Positions 9,347-17,012 of a DNA stretch of 64,000 nt are shown in pieces. The stretch spans positions 248,001-312,000 of the forward strand of contig CBDCVY010000013.1 of the NCBI GenBank assembly GCA_965223245.1, written 5' to 3'. Each line of letters starts with the position of its first letter. The stretch's first letter is position 1. Below the pieces are notes generated by a model. It was not told the origin of the DNA. It searched no databases and was given only the letters and a program-made list of their open reading frames with translations. The stretch is from CBDCVY01 sp965223245. GTDB taxonomy: Bacteria; Nitrospinota; Nitrospinia; Nitrospinales; Nitrospinaceae. The position numbers were made by a program, and so were the translations under genes.

Positions 9347-12012
9347 TTTCTTAATCCGGGTTTCATGATCGTTTCATAAAGAGATGTGATATTGATATCT
9401 TCATTTGGGATTGGTTTCCCATCTAATGATATTGAATTCCCGGTTTGAGATTTCGCAGTGTTGGCAGTGCCAATAATTTCAATGTTACTTGCTTCGATTT
9501 GCGCGGGTCCATATTCTTCCTTTTTGATATAAGCCATTAATCCCGCTAATTTGGGTTTATTTATAATAGAATCTTTGATTTCTAAAAAAGACCCATCCTT
9601 GGTCGCAGCGCCCACACCTATTTCAGTCATTTTCAGGTTTTTTGCGATCATCTTACTTCTTTCTCCAACTGAAAGTCCTTTGTCGGAGATTTCTTTAAAT
9701 TGTGTGTTTTCTACTATAATTTGGCTTCCGCTTACATCAATTGCATCACCTCCTCCTGCGGATCCAATATTTCGAAAATAACTGTTTTTTACCGTTCCTT
9801 CAGAAAAATCTGAGTCAAAACCATCAGAGACGGTATTTTCGATAAGTATATTGTCTAATAAAAATTTGGAGTGAATGATGTTAAGTGCATCCTCTGATTC
9901 ATTGGATGTTAATTTGCTGTTTGAGATATTAATATCACTTTTATAAAAGTTTACTCCGCCTTTAAGTGACCATTCCCCTAGATGAACACCTTTTGTTTTG
10001 CGGATTATTACGTGTGACCAATTTGAGGGTTGTGGGGATTCTATTACCGCTATTCCTTTCCAAGTCGTGTCTGTTCCATCCAGGATAATAGGAGATTGCT
10101 CAGTTCCTTGGAGATGAATAGGTCCAAAGGATATGAGCGAACCATTTTCAATAAAGTTTAGAATGGTTCCTGCGGGTATTTTAAGACTATATTTTTTGGG
10201 GATTATTAATGGGTGTTTTACTTTCCAGGTCCCTGGTTTTATCGAAAGAGCATGGTCCGTTGAGTTCAAAATCAAAAATGGATGCCGCTTCATTAATTTT
10301 TTTATTGTATATACATTAAGAGGATGATTTTTTAATGGAGAGCTATAACTTTGAGGTTCTGCGAAAATGGGACCATAAGAATCATTCCCTTTAATATTTA
10401 CCCATAATCTAATTTGATAACCTTTCTCTCTAAGATCATTCAGCAGACGAACTTTATAAATAACTGGAAGTTTTCGAAATTGGGTAGCTTTTAATTTAGC
10501 GGGATAGAAATTTTTCGCGGTTCCTTCAATAGGAACGGCTAATTCTTTTTCGGGATTGAACCACTCAATGACTTTTATTTCTAAATCATAAGGAACCATA
10601 TTGTTAATTTCAAGATAGGGTCCTTTTTCGTTTTCTAAAACATAAGCTTTTAATAGGGATGGGTATAGATCAAAGTTTCCACATTTATTTTTACCTAATA
10701 GACATTCTCCTCTCCAAATTAAATTTTCAAGTTTTTTTCTTTGCATTAAAAAAAATTCTTTTCCCAGTATTTTGAAATATTCATTTTCAATATCTTTAAG
10801 GCGGGTTAATAAACCTTCGTTCTTTAATTTGTAAACCAACGTTTCTAATCCCTCGATATAGGCTTGATATATATTGGGGTCGTTTAAAAATTCCTTGCTT
10901 GGACTCCATGAGAAAGTCGGGCGGTAAGGAGTCTTGCGAATTCCTCCTGCACTGCTATCAAAAGCAATGGGTTCCAACCGGGCATTAATGGGGTTATAGT
11001 AGAAACGCATATTCCCAAAATGGACTCCGTGATCCCAACCCCAGAGATCAGTAGCGGCAAAAAAATTACCTAATAGTTCTTTATCAAATGCTTCAGAAGG
11101 TTGGATCTTGCCCCATATGACTGCTCGAAGTAATCCAACGGCCATTTTGTATTGTTTTGACAAATCAGCATTTTTGAAAACCTTTTTATTTTGAAACGGA
11201 TCGATTTTTGAGTTATAAAAATTGTATAAAGAAAAGTCGAATTTAAACAGATCCCATTTGTCAGACTCATCAAAACGAATAATTACACTCTCTCGTCGTT
11301 CATTGTATTCCAACATTTCTTTAGAAAAATGCTCTTCCAAAGCCATAATGCCTTTGTCGTTACCATTTATTTTCAAATTCACGAAAATAAAACGTGGGGT
11401 TAAAATTCCAAGTTCACGACAAATTCGAAAAAAGATTGGTTGGCCGTGGAAGAATCTCGTGATGGGGTTTTGAACAGAGAAACGCCGCATTCCAAAAATT
11501 TGGTTTTTCCCTTTAATAATTATGCGAAAAGACCATTTGTCTGTTTCCAAATGGTCTAAGTTGTCTCCTTTTAAACGCATTTTTACCGGAATTTTTTTGT
11601 CGCCAATCCTTATGACTGCAGGAACCAAATCATCGCTTTCTTTTATTAGAATTCCTGTCTTTAATGCTTTTTCCCTTTTAAGGGACAACTTTTCATAGTG
11701 TTTAAACTTTATGTCTATAGTTAATTGTGGAAGTTGGTTTGCAAAAGCGTTTGACCAAACACCAGGAGCTTTCAATAAAGCTTTACCAACTGATGTCCAC
11801 CTATGAGCAAATGAGACGGTTTTATTGGTATGTAATTCAAAACCATGGTTTAGCGCCCACATATAAACTGGCACGCGTAATGAGAAAACAATTACTCCTG
11901 AAAATAAAATGAAGAACAACCAAAAAATTCCATAAAGCCAAAATGATTTCTTTGGTTGGGGAATCGAAGTGGTAACAATAGGGTTGCTTTGTTTTTTTTG
12001 ATAAACTTTCAT
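9343..12012 (-). CDS. CotH-type secretory kinase fused to a C-terminal beta-helix (module A)
   Basis: Large extracytoplasmic protein of 889 residues. One membrane segment at about 24-48 (FWLYGIFWLFFILFSGVIVF) anchors it, with the bulk outside. Residues about 90-450 match the CotH kinase-like fold: RMKLKGDN, GMRRFSVQNP, GIMALEEHFSKE, then FAATDLWGWDHGVHFGNMRF and PIAFDSSAGG. D352 in the last phrase is the probable metal-binding aspartate. Residues about 600-870 form repeated short strands typical of a right-handed beta-helix, with turns such as SDGFDSDFSEGTVKNSYF. CotH proteins phosphorylate secreted proteins in spore formers; no sporulation genes are seen here. Gene order DUF4956-CotH-VTC, with a four-base overlap to VTC, matches module B at 46300. 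Confidence 0.85.
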   Translation of the reverse strand: MKVYQKKQSNPIVTTSIPQPKKSFWLYGIFWLFFILFSGVIVFSLRVPVYMWALNHGFELHTNKTVSFAHRWTSVGKALLKAPGVWSNAFANQLPQLTIDIKFKHYEKLSLKREKALKTGILIKESDDLVPAVIRIGDKKIPVKMRLKGDNLDHLETDKWSFRIIIKGKNQIFGMRRFSVQNPITRFFHGQPIFFRICRELGILTPRFIFVNLKINGNDKGIMALEEHFSKEMLEYNERRESVIIRFDESDKWDLFKFDFSLYNFYNSKIDPFQNKKVFKNADLSKQYKMAVGLLRAVIWGKIQPSEAFDKELLGNFFAATDLWGWDHGVHFGNMRFYYNPINARLEPIAFDSSAGGIRKTPYRPTFSWSPSKEFLNDPNIYQAYIEGLETLVYKLKNEGLLTRLKDIENEYFKILGKEFFLMQRKKLENLIWRGECLLGKNKCGNFDLYPSLLKAYVLENEKGPYLEINNMVPYDLEIKVIEWFNPEKELAVPIEGTAKNFYPAKLKATQFRKLPVIYKVRLLNDLREKGYQIRLWVNIKGNDSYGPIFAEPQSYSSPLKNHPLNVYTIKKLMKRHPFLILNSTDHALSIKPGTWKVKHPLIIPKKYSLKIPAGTILNFIENGSLISFGPIHLQGTEQSPIILDGTDTTWKGIAVIESPQPSNWSHVIIRKTKGVHLGEWSLKGGVNFYKSDINISNSKLTSNESEDALNIIHSKFLLDNILIENTVSDGFDSDFSEGTVKNSYFRNIGSAGGGDAIDVSGSQIIVENTQFKEISDKGLSVGERSKMIAKNLKMTEIGVGAATKDGSFLEIKDSIINKPKLAGLMAYIKKEEYGPAQIEASNIEIIGTANTAKSQTGNSISLDGKPIPNEDINITSLYETIMKPGLRK

Positions 12013-12069
12013 TTTTATTAAATACTGAAAAAAATAGTTTGAAAAATTAATTCAAAAATAACTAAAGGG

Positions 12070-12756
12070 TTAAACACTGGGCAATCGACTTTGGTCTAAA
12101 AATGAAAGTCCAATATTGGGAAAAACTTTTCGTAAGTCGTCTACTAAAGCGTTTAAGCTTTCTGGGTTAGGAATGTCTAAAAAGTAAGTGGCTTCCACCG
12201 AATCTTTGCGAATATCAAAGCGTCTTAAATCACTTGAATTCACGTGCCTTGCAATGGTGTCATTTAATTGTTCTATATATCGATCAGGAACTCCCTCCTT
12301 CTCGCTATTCCATTCAATCGAAAGAAATAAATTTTTATCTTCGATCTCTCTTCGAGACCATTTAAAAAATGCAAGAACTCCTAATATGGCTAGGCCGGCA
12401 ACTATTGTAGGTAAAGTTTGATTTGCCCCTAAACCAAGACCCATTGCAATACAAATGAAAAGGTAGGCCAATTCTTCGGGTTCTTTAATTGGTGTTCTAA
12501 AACGAACAATAGAAAGGGCGCCTACTAGTCCTAAAGATAAAGCTAAGGACGATTTGACGACTGATATAATTAGGATGGTAGTTAAAAGAATAAAAGGAAA
12601 TACTTGAGCAAATTCTTCTCGATTAGATAAAGAAGAGCCGAATTTTCGAAAATGCCACTTTAATACTATGGATAGAAGCACTCCAATTCCTAAGTTTATC
12701 AATAACTGAGTTATGGAAAGCTGGACTTCGCCTGTTAGTTTTAACTGCTCAAGCAT
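12070..12756 (-). CDS. DUF4956 membrane protein (module A)
   Basis: Protein of 228 residues. Residues about 15-150 hold four likely membrane helices, with the conserved family stretch ALSLGLVGALSIVRFR and then IKEPEELAYLF. The C-terminal ~75 residues form a soluble domain. The start is ATG at 12756, preceded by an excellent GGAGGGAG site. It is the first gene of a three-gene operon with CotH (57-base gap) and VTC. DUF4956 has no established biochemical role that I know of. Its regular company with VTC and CotH proteins suggests it serves as a membrane subunit of the same apparatus, which is inference. Paralogue: 46300-46983. Confidence 0.85.
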   Translation of the reverse strand: MLEQLKLTGEVQLSITQLLINLGIGVLLSIVLKWHFRKFGSSLSNREEFAQVFPFILLTTILIISVVKSSLALSLGLVGALSIVRFRTPIKEPEELAYLFICIAMGLGLGANQTLPTIVAGLAILGVLAFFKWSRREIEDKNLFLSIEWNSEKEGVPDRYIEQLNDTIARHVNSSDLRRFDIRKDSVEATYFLDIPNPESLNALVDDLRKVFPNIGLSFLDQSRLPSV

Positions 12757-13061
12757 TGATTACTCCCTCCGTTTTATTTTAACTCCTGTGAAAAGTAGCA
12801 AGAAAACTTCATCAAAAAATATATGTAAAGTTTTGAGCCGTATTTTATAAATAAAATTATTAAAAAAGTGAATAATTATTTTTGTTTTATAAGGTTTTAT
12901 TTAGGGTTGTGTGCAAGACCTAGATAATTAGTGAAAGGAGTTTAACAGTTTTAGAAAGAGGTAACTATATTTTTATGTCAAAAATTTCAATTTAAAAATT
13001 ATGTTTTAATGGGGGGATGAAAAGAGGCCCCATATATTTATAGGGAGCCTCTTTCTAAAAA
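12757..13061. other. Intergenic region, 305 bp, upstream of module A
   Basis: AT-rich spacer between the module A start and the MsrAB 3' end, both minus strand. It contains the MsrAB terminator at 13020-13054 and must hold the module A promoter. No other feature was seen. Confidence 0.5.
13020..13054 (-). terminator. Rho-independent terminator of the MsrAB gene
   Basis: Read on the minus strand, AAAGAGGC with CCC pairs to GGG and GCCTCTTT around an AT-rich loop, with one bulged base, and runs into TTTTC. It starts seven bases after the MsrAB stop. Confidence 0.75.
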
Positions 13062-14198
13062 CTAGGAAAATTCTGGGAGAAATTCTTCGTAACCTTCCTT
13101 GGTTAAGCTTTCCACGGGAATAAACCTTAATGAAGCAGAGTTAATGCAATACCTTAAACCAGTAGGGGCTGGACCATCATTAAATAGATGGCCTAAATGA
13201 GAATCAGCCCATTTTGACCTTACCTCAGTTCTTTTCATAAAAAAGCTGTTGTCAACTTTGGTGACAATGTTGTCAGGTAACAATGGTTTAGTGAACGAAG
13301 GCCAACCTGTTCCGGATTTGAATTTGTCTTTTGAACTGAACAGAGGTTCACCTGAAACGATATCAACATAAATTCCTTTTCTTTTATTATCCCAGTATTC
13401 ATTTTGAAAAGGACGCTCAGTGCCATTTTTTTGGGTTACTTTATATTGAATAGGGGTTAAGCTTTTTTTAAGTTGGTCATCAGAGGGTTTTGAATAACTT
13501 TTTGAAATATTATCCATGGATATTTTCTTAGGCTTAAAAATTTTTTCTTTTCCCCAGGTTTTATCAATAAATTGATCTCTTCCTGATCGATAACGATAAT
13601 ATTTGTACCGGACAGGATTTTTTTTGTAATAATCCTGATGATATTCTTCTGCAGGATAAAACTCCTTGGCTTGCACAATCTTTGTTACGATTTCTTTTTT
13701 AAAGCGATTGCTATTTTGTAACTTATTTTTAGAAGATTCGGCAATTTCCTTCTGTTCTTTATTATGATAGAAAATAGCTGTTTTGTAAGAATCTCCTTGA
13801 TCTACAAACTGACCGCCCGGATCGGTGGGGTCAACATTTCTCCAAAAAACTTCCAGCAAATCCATATATGAAATTTTTGATGAGTCGTAGTAAATTTGAA
13901 CCGCTTCTACATGGCCTGTTGGCTTGTAGGAAACTTCTTTATATGTAGGGTTTTTGGTGTGTCCGCCCGTGTATCCGGATATCACTTTGTGGACACCGGC
14001 TAATTTCTCAAAAGGGGGCTCCATACACCAAAAACAGCCTCCGGCAAAAGTGGCTTTATAGAGTTTGTTTTGAGGTATATTTTCCATACTTTTGATTGGT
14101 TTAATATCTTTTGATGATGCGCCTAGGTTCGTTAATGTAATAAGAAACATTACCAGAGCACCGACAATAATTGTAAAAGGTAAATTACGGCTATTCAT
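13062..14198 (-). CDS. msrAB: Bifunctional peptide methionine sulfoxide reductase MsrA/MsrB, membrane-anchored or secreted
   Basis: Fusion of 378 residues that repairs oxidised methionine in exported proteins. An N-terminal hydrophobic segment (about 8-26) acts as signal or anchor. MsrA occupies about 45-200 with catalytic C55 in GGCFWCMEPPFEKL and the phrases SGYTGGHTKNPTYKEV and AEEYHQDYY. MsrB occupies about 240-370 with SGTGWPSFTKP, DSHLGHLFNDGP and catalytic C351 in GLRYCINSASLRF. The two CxxC zinc pairs of many MsrB proteins are absent (YVDIVSGEPLFSS), as is usual for fused forms. There is no thioredoxin-like domain, so an outside electron donor is needed. It has its own terminator and seems to be a single-gene unit. 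Confidence 0.95.
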   Translation of the reverse strand: MNSRNLPFTIIVGALVMFLITLTNLGASSKDIKPIKSMENIPQNKLYKATFAGGCFWCMEPPFEKLAGVHKVISGYTGGHTKNPTYKEVSYKPTGHVEAVQIYYDSSKISYMDLLEVFWRNVDPTDPGGQFVDQGDSYKTAIFYHNKEQKEIAESSKNKLQNSNRFKKEIVTKIVQAKEFYPAEEYHQDYYKKNPVRYKYYRYRSGRDQFIDKTWGKEKIFKPKKISMDNISKSYSKPSDDQLKKSLTPIQYKVTQKNGTERPFQNEYWDNKRKGIYVDIVSGEPLFSSKDKFKSGTGWPSFTKPLLPDNIVTKVDNSFFMKRTEVRSKWADSHLGHLFNDGPAPTGLRYCINSASLRFIPVESLTKEGYEEFLPEFS

Positions 14199-14962
14199 AG
14201 CTTGCCTCTGATTAAGTTTAAAGTTTTCTAATTTGGGTTATCTAGATACCTTTATTCTGCAGATAAGTCGCATGGAATTCCAGGGCCTTACAAAAGAAGA
14301 TTAAGTATATTGATTAAAAAAGTTTTTATTATTGAACCAAATTGCCTTGGGTTCCATTGAGCAATTTTTAGGCTGGTATTCCGTCGCTATTGATCTGAAA
14401 CGTTTGATAACCTATAAGTAAATATTACCCTTACTTGTAGGAATTCAGAAATTAACTTATTTTAATGATGGAGGATTTAAATTGGGTAACTATTTTAGAA
14501 AAAATAATTTGTTTGGAGGATAAATTTATTCAGATATATTGAAAGAAATACTACGTCTAAAGATTAGGCAAAAAATAACAAGCTGATTTTCAAAGTCTTT
14601 GGCATAATATACGGGTTTTTTGAATGATTTAATTAAGCGTATAATAAAAAGCTTTGTGGACCAAATACTCTATTAAAGCGCAAAAAAGCTGCCAATTGAT
14701 TTATCTGCTCTATGGTGCAATTAGAAAATATTTCTTTAGAAGATTTGATCAGGTGTTTAAAAAAAGTAACACTTTAATTACTTTTGTATAGCTGAATAGC
14801 TCGAATTTGAATATAATTGAAGGTCGAAGTTTGATGGATTATATATTGTTTTAATCTATTTTTACTTTTATTTGGGTGTTGCGCATTTTTATTTAGGCAA
14901 AGTAGCCTCTTTAGTGGATTTTTGGAAAGTTCTACACCAATTCTGAGTTAAATAAGTCAATT
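14199..14962. other. Large AT-rich intergenic region, 764 bp
   Basis: No convincing gene lies between the divergent MsrAB gene and the second PaaK/CapK-like gene. Many stops occur in all frames. An inverted repeat AAAAGTAA / TTACTTTT at 14762-14785, with a T-rich end, could be a terminator or hairpin of an unseen small transcript. I found no tRNA, riboswitch or repeat. Confidence 0.45.
14762..14785. repeat. 8-bp perfect inverted repeat in a gene-free region
   Basis: AAAAGTAA and TTACTTTT flank the loop CACTTTAA. The 3' arm ends in TTTTG, so a weak plus-strand terminator is possible, but no plus-strand gene precedes it. Confidence 0.35.
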
Positions 14963-16303
14963 ATGAAATTAAAAACCCATTTATATTACTTTTTAAGAAA
15001 CAATTTCATATTTAAAAACTGGAAAAAATTTTATGATGAAATTTGGGACCATAATCCTTTGTCAAAAGAATCTCTTCGTCTTTTGTTGAAGCATGCTCGA
15101 AAAAACTCTCCATATTATAAAAATATTATTCCCCTAAGAGAAGACCTCGAAGAATGGCTTCCCGAGGCACCCATTTTAACTAAAGAAATTTTGATAAAAA
15201 ACTTTGAACAAATAAAATCCTCAGACTACCAACAACGATCTTGGTATTTAAATAGTACCAGCGGTTCTACTGGAAAACCGGTCAACTTTATTCAGGACAA
15301 AGATTATAATGAGTGGCTTATTGCCTCTGAAAATTACTATTATAAAAAGTACCTTGGTTTTGATTATGCCGATACACCAAAAATGATTATTTGGGGTTCC
15401 ACACGTGATTCTAAAAGAATGGCAAACTTTAAATCGAAGGTGGGAAATTACTTAAGTAATACAAGTTTTCTGGATTCTTTGGAAATTTCTACAAAAAATT
15501 GGGATGATTATGTTAGTGCGATCAATCAAAAAAAACCTGAGTTTATTAGAGGGTTTGCAAGTATTTTGTTTTTATTGGCAATTTATGTAAAAGAAAAGAA
15601 TATTAAAATTCATCAACCCAAATTTTTAGCAACTTCAGCTGAAACGTTAAAGCCATTTATGAGGGATGTTATTGAAGAAGTTTTTAAATGTCATGTTTAT
15701 GATTATTATGGGAGCCGAGAAGTTGGGATTATTGCTGCCGAATGTACTAGTGGAAAAATGCATACCTTCCCGTTTTTTAATTATATAGAAATAGTTGATA
15801 AAGAGGGAAAGCCTGTTCAGCCTGGGGAAGAAGGTAATTTACTCGTTACTAATATAAGAAATTTTTCTATGCCAATTATTCGCTATGAAATTGGTGATAC
15901 TGCAATATTAGGAGATTCGTGTGAATGTGGTGGCAGCACACCAGTGCTTGAAAAAATAACTGGACGAATAACAGATCATTTTTTAACTAAAGATGGCTCA
16001 ATTGTTCACGGTTTATATTTTGCCAGAATGTTTTATTTTAGTAAGTGGGTGGGGGAATTTCAAATTTTGCAAAAAGATTATGAGTTTATAGAAATTTATT
16101 ATGTTCCAAAAGGTGAGCCCCCAGAGGGTGAAATTGAAAATATTAATTTTAAGATTAAAGAAAAAATGGGCGAAAATTGCCGCGTAGATTGGATTAAAAC
16201 GGAAAGTATCCCTCGTACTTCCGAAGGAAAATGGTTATTTACCCGAAGTGAACTTTATCGTAAGGGTGCCAATATTTCTCCCGCAACCGGAATTGATGTT
16301 TGA
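14963..16303 (+). CDS. PaaK/CapK-like adenylate-forming enzyme, copy 2 of 3
   Basis: Protein of 446 residues, closely similar to the copy at 43576 and more distantly to that at 5587. It shows the phosphate loop STSGSTGKPVNF (about 98-109), YDYYGSREVGIIAAEC, PGEEGNLLVTNIRNFSMP, the cysteine pair DSCECGGSTP and the hinge GRITDHF. It begins MKLKTHLYYFLRNN, almost the same as MHLKTQLYYFIRNN in the 43576 copy, which supports the ATG at 14963. It stands alone, with a long spacer before it and a small lipoprotein after. Substrate is unknown: an aryl or other organic acid activated as AMP ester is the family reaction, and a role in decorating surface polysaccharide is inferred from copy 3. Confidence 0.85.
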   Translation: MKLKTHLYYFLRNNFIFKNWKKFYDEIWDHNPLSKESLRLLLKHARKNSPYYKNIIPLREDLEEWLPEAPILTKEILIKNFEQIKSSDYQQRSWYLNSTSGSTGKPVNFIQDKDYNEWLIASENYYYKKYLGFDYADTPKMIIWGSTRDSKRMANFKSKVGNYLSNTSFLDSLEISTKNWDDYVSAINQKKPEFIRGFASILFLLAIYVKEKNIKIHQPKFLATSAETLKPFMRDVIEEVFKCHVYDYYGSREVGIIAAECTSGKMHTFPFFNYIEIVDKEGKPVQPGEEGNLLVTNIRNFSMPIIRYEIGDTAILGDSCECGGSTPVLEKITGRITDHFLTKDGSIVHGLYFARMFYFSKWVGEFQILQKDYEFIEIYYVPKGEPPEGEIENINFKIKEKMGENCRVDWIKTESIPRTSEGKWLFTRSELYRKGANISPATGIDV

Positions 16304-16481
16304 GAATATTCTTTTTATATTAAATAAAATAATTTATTTATTTTCCGACATGCCTTGAAGAGAGTTTTGTTTTATCACCTTTTCTGTTTTTTCCTCGAAG
16401 CTTTATCTTTACCTTTCAAGTTAATCAATATTTCTTTCAAAAACTTTGAAATTCTAGTATTTAAAGATATCGTTTAAGCCC

Positions 16482-16509
16482 TGTACAAGGTCTTAATAAT
16501 TGATATAAT
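16482..16509 (+). promoter_or_regulatory. Candidate sigma-70 promoter for the small lipoprotein gene
   Basis: TGTACA (16482-16487), a 16-base spacer, then a perfect TATAAT (16504-16509). The 5' leader to the ATG at 16564 would be about 50 bases. The match is by eye only. Confidence 0.35.
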
Positions 16510-16563
16510 TGGTTGAACAAACTAGGTTAATTCGTGATATTAATTTATTGGGGGAAAAACAAA

Positions 16564-16824
16564 ATGAGATTTTTAGCCGTATTGAGTTTGTTGGGTTTAA
16601 TTGCTTGCACTCATACCTATCCACCTAAGGAAGACCCTGTTAATTTAGTTGTAAGCTCTGGGCAGTCCATTGAGTATAAACTAGGATTTAAGCATGGTTG
16701 CGATAGTGCTTTGGCCAACGCTGGAGAAGTAAATTATAAATTTGTGAAAGATATAAGTCTTTATTCCACTAGTAATGATTATACAAACGGCTGGAATGCT
16801 GGCGAAGATAGTTGTAAAAAATAA
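16564..16824 (+). CDS. Small predicted lipoprotein, function unknown
   Basis: Protein of 86 residues. I chose ATG 16564 over the GTG at 16534: a strong TTGGGGGAAA ribosome site lies just upstream, and the protein then begins with a compact lipoprotein signal MRFLAVLSLLGLIAC, lipidated at C15. The mature part has two further cysteines (KHGCDSA and GEDSCKK) that could form a disulfide, and two G-W/Y-N-x-G-like turns (YKLGFKHGCDS and YTNGWNAGEDSC) that resemble each other. I do not recognise a family. It is probably transcribed alone from the promoter at 16482. Confidence 0.6.
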   Translation: MRFLAVLSLLGLIACTHTYPPKEDPVNLVVSSGQSIEYKLGFKHGCDSALANAGEVNYKFVKDISLYSTSNDYTNGWNAGEDSCKK

Positions 16825-17012
16825 TTACTATTTGAATTAATTGTAATTTGACTTACTTCTTAGGGCATTAAAACCAAAATTATTTTCTCTTTTGGTAAGT
16901 TTTAAAGGTATGATCAAGTAATTTGGCTTGAATGATGCCTTTGCCTTAAAAAGTTGATATCTAATTATTTATAAAGGTTTTCTCTTTATGTTCTTGGCTC
17001 AAACTACCTAAA

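Noticed and set aside
14464..14541. Tiny 25-codon plus-strand frame starting ATGATGG
   Set aside because: Too short to support, with no ribosome site or recognisable feature.
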